A model generated the notes under the pieces. It saw only the letters and a list, made by a program, of their open reading frames with translations. It was not told the origin of the DNA and did not search any database. The position numbers and the translations under genes were made by a program. Shown piece by piece: positions 27,433-34,926 of a DNA stretch of 64,000 nucleotides. Each line of letters starts with the position of its first letter. The first letter of the stretch is position 1. The DNA is from Planctomycetaceae bacterium (lineage in GTDB: Bacteria; Planctomycetota; Planctomycetia; Planctomycetales; Planctomycetaceae): NCBI GenBank assembly GCA_020638955.1, contig JACKHO010000005.1, positions 496,001 through 560,000 on the forward strand, given 5' to 3'.

Positions 27433-27990
27433 TTACTTGACAGAGCAGCATGAGCCCCCTTTGCCAACTTGATTCCACGGCATTTTTGCGATGAGCAATC
27501 CCATGCCGCAGGTGTCGGTAACGCCAGCGAAAACCAGTCCGGCGCCGACGAATGCCGGAATGCCGGCAAACCAGACGTTGCCCGTCACGAGGGCGGCGAG
27601 TGCTCCAGCGAAGACAATAGCGCCGGCGGCGATACGTACCTGACGTTCGAGCGACATCACTTTCTGGCCGCGAATCACGGGCAAACCTGCCAACGCCCAC
27701 GCTTCCGTTCCCCCTTCAATGTTGAGGACTTCCGTGAATCCGGCGTCGTGGAATTTCTGCTGGGCCTGTCCACCGCGTGCACCACTCTTGCAAATGACGC
27801 ACAGCACTTTGTCTGCATTGCCATTGCGGGAGGACATGACCTGTTCGGGATTCAGTTCGTGCAGCGGAACGTTGCGAGCGTCCGTCGCCCGTACTTCCTG
27901 AAATTCGACGGGCGTCCGCACGTCGATGAGTTCGACGGTGCCATCTTTGAGTCGATTGGCCAGCTCTTGCACAGTAATGGTTTTAGACAT
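27433..27990 (-). CDS. rhodanese domain protein with C-terminal DUF2892 membrane domain
   Basis: A 185-residue protein. The rhodanese domain (residues 1-105) has VELIDVRTPVEF and the active-site loop CKSGARGG with catalytic Cys67. A DUF2892-type domain (about 112-172) follows with two membrane helices (start RIAAGAIVFAGALAALV). The tail carries a CC pair (GGSCCSVK). It would tether sulfur-transfer activity to the cytoplasmic membrane. AAGGAG precedes ATG 27990. It is the middle gene of the sulfur operon, 65 bp after the regulator and 61 bp before the dioxygenase. The terminal CC could take part in sulfur relay. Confidence 0.9.
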   Translation of the reverse strand: MSKTITVQELANRLKDGTVELIDVRTPVEFQEVRATDARNVPLHELNPEQVMSSRNGNADKVLCVICKSGARGGQAQQKFHDAGFTEVLNIEGGTEAWALAGLPVIRGQKVMSLERQVRIAAGAIVFAGALAALVTGNVWFAGIPAFVGAGLVFAGVTDTCGMGLLIAKMPWNQVGKGGSCCSVK

Positions 27991-28055
27991 GATTCACTCC
28001 TTGTCGTTTTTTCGATAGGTCGCGGGGTTGCGACATGTTTTGCAAAAAAGAAACG

Positions 28056-28382
28056 TTACTCACTCAGAAAGCGACTCTTGATGCAGTTCATCAGGTTTTC
28101 CAGGTGAGGTTCGGCGACTTCGTAATACACGCGGCGACCGTCCCGCTGACTGGTGAAGAAACCGCACCGCTGCATGAGTCGGAGATGCTCCGACGCCACA
28201 TTGTCCGGCACGCCACAGTCCTGGGCGAGTTCACCGACGGTGTACCGTCCTTCGAGCAGCATTTGCACCATCCGTAGTCGTACGGGGTGTGCGAGCGTCT
28301 TCAGGCACTCAGCGGCATCTGCGAACTTCGCTGCACCGTTTTGTGGCTGCTCTTCGACTTGTTGTTTGGTTTCAGTAGTCAT
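28056..28382 (-). CDS. ArsR-family transcriptional regulator, probable sulfane-sulfur sensor
   Basis: A 108-residue winged-helix repressor from ATG 28382, with GGAGG 8 nt upstream. A reading to 28583 crosses its own promoter and is wrong. The fold shows LKTLAHPVRLRMVQMLLEG, TVGELAQDCGV, the recognition helix DNVASEHLRLMQRCG, and the wing QRDGRRVYYEV. Cysteines are at 26, 56, 73 and 100. Metal-binding ArsR CxC is absent. The BigR/SqrR N-terminal sensing Cys (in the helix after RLR) is replaced by Gln40, although Cys100 is near the usual second position. Operon context argues for persulfide sensing by a different Cys pair. It probably represses its own operon through the site at 28406-28425. 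Confidence 0.9.
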   Translation of the reverse strand: MTTETKQQVEEQPQNGAAKFADAAECLKTLAHPVRLRMVQMLLEGRYTVGELAQDCGVPDNVASEHLRLMQRCGFFTSQRDGRRVYYEVAEPHLENLMNCIKSRFLSE

Positions 28383-28402
28383 GGGCTCAACCTCCACCGG
28401 CA

Positions 28403-28430
28403 ATAATATCGTAACCTCACGATATGTCAA
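28403..28430 (-). promoter_or_regulatory. promoter with embedded ArsR operator for the sulfur operon
   Basis: On the minus strand, TTGACA (28430-28425) and TATTAT (28408-28403) are 16 bp apart. The perfect inverted repeat ATATCGT-N6-ACGATAT (28406-28425) fills the spacer and touches both boxes. A repressor bound there would block RNA polymerase. The expected transcript start, near 28396, puts GGAGG (28395-28391) almost at the 5' end. Confidence 0.75.
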
Positions 28431-28628
28431 TTGAGTTTTCTTTGGAGTTTTCTGGGGGTGGGGTGACAAATCGGCGGCGTGGGGTAAGAAGCTGGCTAAG
28501 AAGTTCTGCACCGACGGTTTGCGTTCGGGCATTTCCTTCGTTATTCTTCCAAATTCGACGATTGACCAGTACTGCGGGTTCACTACCGGGTGGTGGCTGA
28601 AGTCTTTGCAGGATTAGGAGTTATATTC

Positions 28629-28856
28629 GTGAGTGTCGACAAGAGTTTGAAACGCAAGGGTCGTCTGAACCGATCCCGCAACGTGCTGAAGCGTGACGAG
28701 CGCATCGAAAAGCTGCAGGCCGACGAAAAATGGTCTGACGATCAGAGTCCGTACGGAATTCCCAAAGTCCGCGTGATCCAGGTCGTTGCCGGTAAGAAAA
28801 AGAAGAAGAAGGAAGAGGAACCGGCTGCCGACGACAAGAAGAAAAAGAAGAAGTAG
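28629..28856 (+). CDS. small basic protein of the Planctomycetes-Verrucomicrobia-Chlamydiae type
   Basis: A 75-residue, strongly basic protein. It starts at GTG 28629 (VSVDKSLKRKGRLNRSRNVL), with AGGAG 9 nt upstream; an earlier in-frame start has no support. The segment up to about residue 50 (VLKRDERIEKL, then GIPKVRVIQV) matches the small basic protein family conserved in this superphylum. The tail is a run of Lys with a short Glu/Pro/Ala island. It is possibly ribosome- or nucleic-acid-associated, but its function is unproven. A clear terminator follows at 28886-28915. Confidence 0.85.
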   Translation: MSVDKSLKRKGRLNRSRNVLKRDERIEKLQADEKWSDDQSPYGIPKVRVIQVVAGKKKKKKEEEPAADDKKKKKK

Positions 28857-28885
28857 TCGAAGCTGTGAGTGGAACACTCGCTTTG

Positions 28886-28915
28886 AGGCGGTCTGCAATG
28901 TGGAGACCGCCTTTT
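28886..28915 (+). terminator. rho-independent terminator of the small basic protein gene
   Basis: AGGCGGTCT (28886-28894) and AGACCGCCT (28904-28912) form a perfect 9-bp stem with a 9-nt loop, followed by TTT. Confidence 0.75.
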
Positions 28916-28975
28916 CGCTGCGCGGTCTGAAATCTCGGAGCGGCCCTTCAATTTCGGAAAACAGGAGACGGAGCG

Positions 28976-29818
28976 ATGCAAGTTCAGGCGAAGGTAGCGT
29001 CTCAGCGACAGTTGGCTGAGGACACATTCTGTTTGCGCGTGACGGCACCGGAAGTTGCACGCATCATCCAGCCCGGCCAGTTTCTCATGATTCGGCCCGA
29101 GGGGGGATTCGACCCCATTCTGGGTCGACCGTTCGCCCTGTACGACGTCATCCCCGGCGAGACTCCTGAACAAGACGCTTTCGAATTCGTCTACCACGTC
29201 GTCGGGAAAATGACGCACCTCATGTCTGAATGGACCGGCGGTGAAGAGGTCGAGGTGTGGGGACCGCTGGGAAATGGTTTTCCAACTCCATCCGGAAAGC
29301 ATTTGCTGTGCGTAGGTGGCGGTATTGGCTACACGCCATTTCCTGCTGTCATTCGCGCCGCCCTGGGGCTGAAGCCATTTGGTGAGTCACCCTGGAAAAC
29401 GACTACAGAGCGCGTGACATTCTGTTACGCCGCGCAAACGGCGTCGAAGCTGGCCGATCTTGAAGGCGTGGAGTCACTGGAAAATGTCTCCGTTCAACTG
29501 GCGACCGACGACGGGAGTCGGGGACATCATGGACTGGTGACCGATTTACTTGCTAAGGCCCTGGAACAAAGTGGCGACGACCGTCCCGACGAAGTCTTCT
29601 GCTGTGGTCCGGAACGCATGATGCAGGCCGTCGCCAGGTTGTGTGAACAGCATCAGGTCAACTGCTGGCTTTCCCTGGAAACGCCCATGGCCTGCGGATT
29701 CGGAGCCTGCTTCAGTTGCGTGACCAAGGTGAAAACCTGTGACGGCTGGGACTATCGCCGCACCTGCGTGGAAGGTCCTATCTTCTCTGCTGCGGAGCTG
29801 GAACTCTCCGAAGTGTAA
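28976..29818 (+). CDS. pyrK: dihydroorotate dehydrogenase B electron-transfer subunit
   Basis: A 280-residue ferredoxin-reductase-type flavoprotein of the PyrK family. It passes electrons from the FMN of PyrD to NAD through FAD and a [2Fe-2S] cluster in pyrimidine synthesis. The FAD-binding part has PGQFLMIRP and ILGRPFALYDV. The NAD-binding part has CVGGGIGYTP. The cluster ligands are C240, C245, C248 and C264, in the spacing C-x4-C-x2-C-x(n)-C typical of PyrK. No pyrD is adjacent, which is not unusual in planctomycetes. A clear ATG start follows GGAGACGGAGCG. Confidence 0.92.
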   Translation: MQVQAKVASQRQLAEDTFCLRVTAPEVARIIQPGQFLMIRPEGGFDPILGRPFALYDVIPGETPEQDAFEFVYHVVGKMTHLMSEWTGGEEVEVWGPLGNGFPTPSGKHLLCVGGGIGYTPFPAVIRAALGLKPFGESPWKTTTERVTFCYAAQTASKLADLEGVESLENVSVQLATDDGSRGHHGLVTDLLAKALEQSGDDRPDEVFCCGPERMMQAVARLCEQHQVNCWLSLETPMACGFGACFSCVTKVKTCDGWDYRRTCVEGPIFSAAELELSEV

Positions 29819-29978
29819 TCGCATGGTAGGCCAGACCGCAGATCGCAATGTTCTGCCGTAGCTGCGCAAACCAAACTCCGACGACGTTTCGTGACAAAGC
29901 GATGATCAAGGTTTCGCATGCGATCGGAGTTCCGGCGCTCGCGGTTTGCTTGATACGGCCTACGAGTGTTTCGGACCG

Positions 29979-31709
29979 TTATTGACCAGTCTCAGTCTGC
30001 GCGGAAAGTTCTGCGGACTGGAGTGTGAACTCAGCAAAGGTTTCGCCCTGCCGGCGAACAGTCCAGGTCTTCGGCAAACTGAGTCCCCCTGTGGACATGC
30101 TGCCATTCAGGCGAATTTCACAAGGAGGAACGTCCTCCGAGAGCCACGTGTCGAAGCCGACGAATCCGCCCGCTTCCTTGTCGAAATACCACCGGCATTC
30201 CACCAGTCCTTTTGACGTCAGTAATACGTCGACGTTTGGTCCCGTTCCATCGAGCGGTTCACTTCCCAGGTAATAGAAGTCCGTGAAGTAGCCTTCCGGA
30301 TTCTGCAGCAGCATTCGCATCTGTACGAGTGCAGCGAGCATCCCTCCGGAGTTCGCAGGGACGTCGACAAACTCGTTGGTGAGTTGTTGGACTGCGATTT
30401 CTTCTCCGTATTTCGCTGCGGCGACTTCGGGCGTGAGTTTGACATCGAGCTGCTTTCCACCGACTGTCGCAAACTGCAGGTGCCACAATCCGGTTCGACC
30501 GGAGAAGTCGCCCCACGGCTGGATTTGAGTGAGCATGCGTTTTTGTGCCAGCTCGTTGAAGTAGTAGTTCACGAAGTTGCGACGCTCAACAAACATGTGT
30601 TTGTACTCTTCTGGCACGTCCTTTTTCGGCCGCAGCATTTCCAGCAGTTCCTCTGGCACGGGCGGATGCGGAGCTTCTTCTTTGGGGTCGCCGGTGGCAA
30701 GTTCGGCGTCACGGTGGAGTGACATCAGCCGCACGTTGATGTCATAGCGTTTTCCCTCACGGCGATACGACAGGGGCAACGTCCAGCCCTTCGGGTAAAT
30801 CCCCAGAATGTTTTTGAACTGGTTCACGCTCCGCACGGGGCGCCCAGCAAAGGCAATGAGTTCGTCCCCACTGCGCAGTCCCAACTGGTAAGCAGATGAA
30901 CGTTCCAGAATGTTCCCAACAATAATCGATCCGTCCGAAACACTGGTGACCGTCGCACCCAACGTTGCGTGGTCTACCACCCGACCGCTTTTCAAATGGT
31001 CGAGGAAATACATCACCTGGTTCACCGAAATCGAATACCCGGCGCCGACATTCACGCGGCCGCGCTTCTCAACAGAAATTCGACCGTTAATACCAATGAG
31101 TTCTCCCTGCTCATTGAAGAGTGGGCCGCCCGAGTTGCCGGGGTTAATGGAGGTGTCGACCTGAATGCAGTCGGTGTACTCCAGGAATGTTCCCGCCGGG
31201 TACTGATAGCGGTGCGTACCACTCACCATGCCGTAGGTGACCGTCGGCTGCAAATCTTCGGCGAGCAAAAAGGGATTTCCCATGGCGAAGGTCCAGTCGC
31301 CGATTTGCACGTCGTCGCTATTCCCAATGCTGGCCGTAGGGAAATCCGTGCGGCCCAGCAGTTGAATGACCGCCAAATCGCCGGTGGGATCAATTCCGCA
31401 AATGACGGCGTCATAGATATTGCCGTCATTCAGGCCGCACTTCATGAACCCCTGCATGCCTTCCACGACGTGAAAGTTGGTGACGCAGAATCCGTCGGGC
31501 GAAATGAGTACACCCGAGCCCCCCCCCTGGCCACCCGGAGCGAAAATGGCCACCACCGTCGGTGCCACTTTGGCAATGGTTTCGATGCGGCGTTCCTGTG
31601 CCTCCAACACCGCCTGCGGGATGTCGACCGTCTGTGCTGACAACGCACTTGCCAGCAGTACGAAGCCAAAACTGGCCAGAAGTGAACCGAGTTGGAATGG
31701 AGTTCGCAT
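29979..31709 (-). CDS. exported trypsin-like serine protease with PDZ domain (HtrA/DegP-like)
   Basis: A 576-residue exported protein. ATG 31709 gives a Sec signal (cleavage near SALSAQ at 25); upstream starts to 31778 only add a polar extension. The S1 protease domain has all three catalytic residues: His80 (TNFHVV), Asp111 (TGDLAVI) and Ser193 (INPGNSGGP). A PDZ domain follows at about 275-345 (GLRSGDELIAFAGRPV). The C-terminal 200 residues are not a second PDZ but a planctomycete-type extension with many aromatic residues. It probably acts in periplasmic protein quality control or processing. It lies downstream of leuS in the same direction, 112 bp away. Confidence 0.9.
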   Translation of the reverse strand: MRTPFQLGSLLASFGFVLLASALSAQTVDIPQAVLEAQERRIETIAKVAPTVVAIFAPGGQGGGSGVLISPDGFCVTNFHVVEGMQGFMKCGLNDGNIYDAVICGIDPTGDLAVIQLLGRTDFPTASIGNSDDVQIGDWTFAMGNPFLLAEDLQPTVTYGMVSGTHRYQYPAGTFLEYTDCIQVDTSINPGNSGGPLFNEQGELIGINGRISVEKRGRVNVGAGYSISVNQVMYFLDHLKSGRVVDHATLGATVTSVSDGSIIVGNILERSSAYQLGLRSGDELIAFAGRPVRSVNQFKNILGIYPKGWTLPLSYRREGKRYDINVRLMSLHRDAELATGDPKEEAPHPPVPEELLEMLRPKKDVPEEYKHMFVERRNFVNYYFNELAQKRMLTQIQPWGDFSGRTGLWHLQFATVGGKQLDVKLTPEVAAAKYGEEIAVQQLTNEFVDVPANSGGMLAALVQMRMLLQNPEGYFTDFYYLGSEPLDGTGPNVDVLLTSKGLVECRWYFDKEAGGFVGFDTWLSEDVPPCEIRLNGSMSTGGLSLPKTWTVRRQGETFAEFTLQSAELSAQTETGQ

Positions 31710-31821
31710 GAGTTGCCGTAGGTTCTCAGCAGGTAAAAACATGTCGGTGTCCCAGATTGTTCCGGAACACCGCCCCAATTCTTTCGGTTCACGGCGAATG
31801 CGGCAAGAGCGCGGCGGGGAA

Positions 31822-34620
31822 TCAGTTCGGTTTGACGACGAAGTTCACCATCCGACCGGGCACGACGACCACCTTCACCACCGAATTCCCTTCGAGGTGT
31901 TTCTGCACTTCGGGGTTTTGCTCGGCGAGAGACTGCATGGTTTCCTTGTCGGCGTTCTGAGGCACTCGCAACTTGCAACGCACCTTTCCGTTGAACTGCA
32001 CCGGGATTTCCGCTTCCGCTTCTACTGTCTTGGCGGCGTCGTATTCCGGCCAGCTAGCGTAAGCCAGCGAGTCAGCATTGCCGAGCAGCGCCCACAATTC
32101 TTCAGCGATGTGCGGAGCGAATGGTGCGAGCAGTAACGCAAACGGCTGAAGTGCCGCCCTGGGACGCGGAGAAACGCCTGTAAAGAAGTTCGTGAACTCC
32201 ATCATTTTGCTGATGGCCGTATTGAACGCCAACCGCTCGATGTCGTCCGTCACGCCCTTGATGGTCTTGTGCAGCACGCGTTCCTGTTCTTCGGTGAGCG
32301 GGATGTCTTGTACGGCGTCGCTGAGGACCACGTTATCGGCGGCGTCATCGACGTACATCCGCCACACGCGACCGAGGAATCTGAACACCCCTTCCACGCC
32401 CTTCATCTGCCACGGCTTCACCTGCTCCAGCGGTCCCATGAACATTTCGTAAAGGCGGAGCGAGTCTGCACCATAGTCTTTGACGACGTCATCTGGGTTG
32501 ATGACGTTGCCACGTGACTTGGACATTTTCTCGTTGTTTTCGCCGAGAATCATTCCCTGGTTCACGAGTTTGTGGAACGGTTCCGCAGTTGTGAGGTGAC
32601 CGCGGTCGAAGAGGACCTTGTGCCAGAAGCGGGAGTAGAGCAGGTGCAACACGGCATGCTCGACGCCGCCAATGTAGAGGTCGACCGGCAACCAGTACTT
32701 CTCAAGCTCCGGATCAATAAAGAACTCGCCGTTGCGGTTGTCACAGAATCGCAAGTAGTACCAGCACGAACCAGCCCATTGCGGCATGGAATTCGTTTCG
32801 CGTTTGAGGCGCGTTCCGTCAGCCGCCGTTTTGTAGAGCCAGTCAGGCGATGCTTTCGAGAGCATCGGCTCGGGAGTGCCAGTCGGTTTGAAATCCTCCA
32901 TGTGAGGATGCAATACCGGCAAGTCAGCAGGCTCGTCGGCCCGCATGAGTCCCGTGGGATTTCCGTCGGCGTCGAGTTCGTGCCAGATGGGGAACGGTTC
33001 CCCCCAGTAACGTTGTCGGGAGAAGAGCCAGTCACGCAATTTGTAATTGACCGCCTGGCGACCAAGTCCAGCGGCATTCAACTCCGAAGTGATTTTCTGT
33101 TTGAACTCAGCAGTCGGGAGTCCGTTGTACTCGCCCGAGTTGATGGCTGTTCCTTCGCCAGTGAATCCAATGTTCGCTTCGTCGCTGCCAGATTCAACGA
33201 CTTCGATGACTGGAATATCAAACGTCTGTGCGAATTCGAGGTCGCGTTCATCATGAGCCGGCACGGCCATAATCGCACCGGTGCCGTAGCTGATGAGAAC
33301 ATAATCAGCGATCCAAATGGGTACCTCTTCACCATTCACAGGATTAATGGCATAGGCCCCGGTGAACACGCCGGACTTTTCTTTGGCCAAATCGGTCCGG
33401 TCGAGGTCGCTCTTGAGCGCAGCCTTTTCGCGATACGCGTTGACCGCGTCACGTTGTGCATCCGTCGTAATTTGGTCAACCAAGGGATGCTCTGGCGCCA
33501 CGACCATGTACGTCGCTCCGAACAACGTGTCGGGCCGTGTAGTGTAGACGCGGAGGACATTGGGTTCGGGAGTGGCGGGAAAACCGGACGCTTGGCGCTG
33601 CTGTTTCCAGTCGTCGAAGGTTGAAGGTTGAAGGTCTAACGTGTTGTCTTCACCTTCAACCTTAGACCCTCGACCTTCGACCAAAAAATCCACTTCCGCC
33701 CCAACACTGCGGCCAATCCAGTTACGCTGGAGCAACTTGACGGACTCCGGCCAGTCGAGATTGTCGAGTTCGCTGATGAGCCGGTCGGCGTAGGCGGTAA
33801 TTCGGAGCATCCACTGTTTAAGCGGCAGCCGCTGTACGGGATGTCCGCCCCGCTCACTTTTTCCGTCAATGACTTCTTCGTTGGCGAGCACGGTGCCGAG
33901 TCCGGGGCACCAGTTCACTGGGGCTTCGCTCACGTACGCAAGGCGGTGTGCGTCTTGATAACGGCGGACGGCTTCTTCTCGCGACATTCCACTGGCAACG
34001 TTTGCCCCCTCACCCCGGCCCTCTCCCCCTGAAGGGGGCGAGGGAGAAGAGGTACGGGCCTTTGACATGAGTTCGACGACGTTCTCAGGAATTGGCAATT
34101 CGGAAATTGGACGGCCTTTGCCGGTGCGTTGGGCTCCATCGGGGCCGGTCCATTCGCAGGTGACGTCGTACCAGGTGTCGAACAACTGGAGGAAAATCCA
34201 CTGTGTCCAGCGGTAGTAGTCGGGGTCGGTCGTGGAGAGTTCGCGGCTCCAGTCGTAGCTGAAGCCGAGCATTTTGAGCTGCCGCTTGAAGGTGGCGATG
34301 TTCTCCTTCGTCGTCACAGCCGGATGCGTACCCGTCTTCACCGCGTGTTCTTCGGCGGGGAGTCCAAATGCATCCCAGCCCATGGGATGCAGAACGTGCT
34401 TCCCCTGCATGCGGTTATACCGCACGACAATGTCTGTCGCCGTGTAGCCTTCTGGATGCCCGACGTGCAGCCCCGATCCGCTGGGATACGGGAACATGTC
34501 GAGCACATACATCTTCCCCTTGGAACCGGCCTGAGGCGAGTTGAGCGTGACGAACGTGTTCTGCTCGTCCCAGTACTGCTGCCACTTCTCTTCAATGCGT
34601 TTGGCGTCGTAACGGGGCAT
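31822..34620 (-). CDS. leuS: leucyl-tRNA synthetase
   Basis: A 932-residue class Ia synthetase that charges tRNA-Leu. The HIGH-type motif is HVGH at 52-55, within YPSGSGLHVGHPEGYT, and KMSKS is at 698-702. The CP1 editing domain is present (TTRPDTLFGATY near 360). Two unusual low-complexity inserts disrupt otherwise conserved stretches. Residues about 190-206 are Ser/Pro/Gly/Glu-rich, encoded by the repeat at 34004-34050. Residues about 315-337 are Glu/Gly/Asp-rich, encoded by the palindrome at 33614-33680. Both keep the frame, so the enzyme is presumably functional with surface loops enlarged. ATG 34620 is the standard start. Confidence 0.96.
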   Translation of the reverse strand: MPRYDAKRIEEKWQQYWDEQNTFVTLNSPQAGSKGKMYVLDMFPYPSGSGLHVGHPEGYTATDIVVRYNRMQGKHVLHPMGWDAFGLPAEEHAVKTGTHPAVTTKENIATFKRQLKMLGFSYDWSRELSTTDPDYYRWTQWIFLQLFDTWYDVTCEWTGPDGAQRTGKGRPISELPIPENVVELMSKARTSSPSPPSGGEGRGEGANVASGMSREEAVRRYQDAHRLAYVSEAPVNWCPGLGTVLANEEVIDGKSERGGHPVQRLPLKQWMLRITAYADRLISELDNLDWPESVKLLQRNWIGRSVGAEVDFLVEGRGSKVEGEDNTLDLQPSTFDDWKQQRQASGFPATPEPNVLRVYTTRPDTLFGATYMVVAPEHPLVDQITTDAQRDAVNAYREKAALKSDLDRTDLAKEKSGVFTGAYAINPVNGEEVPIWIADYVLISYGTGAIMAVPAHDERDLEFAQTFDIPVIEVVESGSDEANIGFTGEGTAINSGEYNGLPTAEFKQKITSELNAAGLGRQAVNYKLRDWLFSRQRYWGEPFPIWHELDADGNPTGLMRADEPADLPVLHPHMEDFKPTGTPEPMLSKASPDWLYKTAADGTRLKRETNSMPQWAGSCWYYLRFCDNRNGEFFIDPELEKYWLPVDLYIGGVEHAVLHLLYSRFWHKVLFDRGHLTTAEPFHKLVNQGMILGENNEKMSKSRGNVINPDDVVKDYGADSLRLYEMFMGPLEQVKPWQMKGVEGVFRFLGRVWRMYVDDAADNVVLSDAVQDIPLTEEQERVLHKTIKGVTDDIERLAFNTAISKMMEFTNFFTGVSPRPRAALQPFALLLAPFAPHIAEELWALLGNADSLAYASWPEYDAAKTVEAEAEIPVQFNGKVRCKLRVPQNADKETMQSLAEQNPEVQKHLEGNSVVKVVVVPGRMVNFVVKPN
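33614..33680. repeat. palindromic repeat inserted in frame in leuS (second insert)
   Basis: Outer arms TCGAAGGT (33614-33621) and ACCTTCGA (33673-33680) are exact complements. Inside them GGTCTAA (33633-33639) pairs with TTAGACC (33662-33668), and TTGAAGG pairs with CCTTCAA. Such GAAGGTTGAAGG units are typical of intergenic dispersed repeats. It encodes about 23 residues at the edge of the LeuS editing domain. Confidence 0.65.
34004..34050. repeat. GC-rich palindromic repeat inserted in frame in leuS (first insert)
   Basis: CCCCTCACCCCGGCCCTCTC followed by CCCCTGAAGGGGGCGAGGGAG-type sequence. The core CCCCCT-GA-AGGGGG (34025-34038) is a perfect hairpin. I know this sequence type as a dispersed intergenic repeat in many bacteria. 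Here it encodes a Ser/Pro/Gly-rich loop in LeuS. Confidence 0.7.
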
Positions 34621-34926
34621 GATGTGAAACGTCCGTAGTTTTCAGGTGTATGAGTAATTGAAGCGGCAAGCCTGCAAAGAGCAATTTGATAAATCGCTAA
34701 CGGCAGGGAAGCCTACGGCATGACTCGGTTGAGATGGTTGAATGTGGCTTTGCCACGGTTGAGATGGTTGAGGATTACGCAACGCAATTCAAACGAATCT
34801 CTAAAAAGTTAATGACTGTAGTCCGGACAAACGAAAACCGCCGCCGGTTCAGCACGTCACCCCGTGAAGTGAAGTCACAGAGTGGCGGGCAAAGCCGACG
34901 GCGATTTCATTGACTCAGCAGCGATG
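34621..34926. other. intergenic region between secDF and leuS
   Basis: About 300 bp with no gene. It holds two copies of CGGTTGAGATGGTTGA (34726-34741 and 34757-34772) and an imperfect GCCGCCGG/CCGACGGC hairpin-like stretch near 34840-34903. The leuS promoter must lie here. No T-box is apparent. Confidence 0.4.

Noticed and set aside
28019..28034. GTCGC-N6-GCGAC hairpin between the ArsR and rhodanese genes
   Set aside because: Only 5 bp and no adjacent T-run on the transcribed strand; too weak to call a terminator or internal promoter.
28056..28583. 175-residue version of the ArsR regulator
   Set aside because: Its first 67 codons cover the -35, operator, -10 and GGAGG site of the same gene; the 108-residue start is supported instead.
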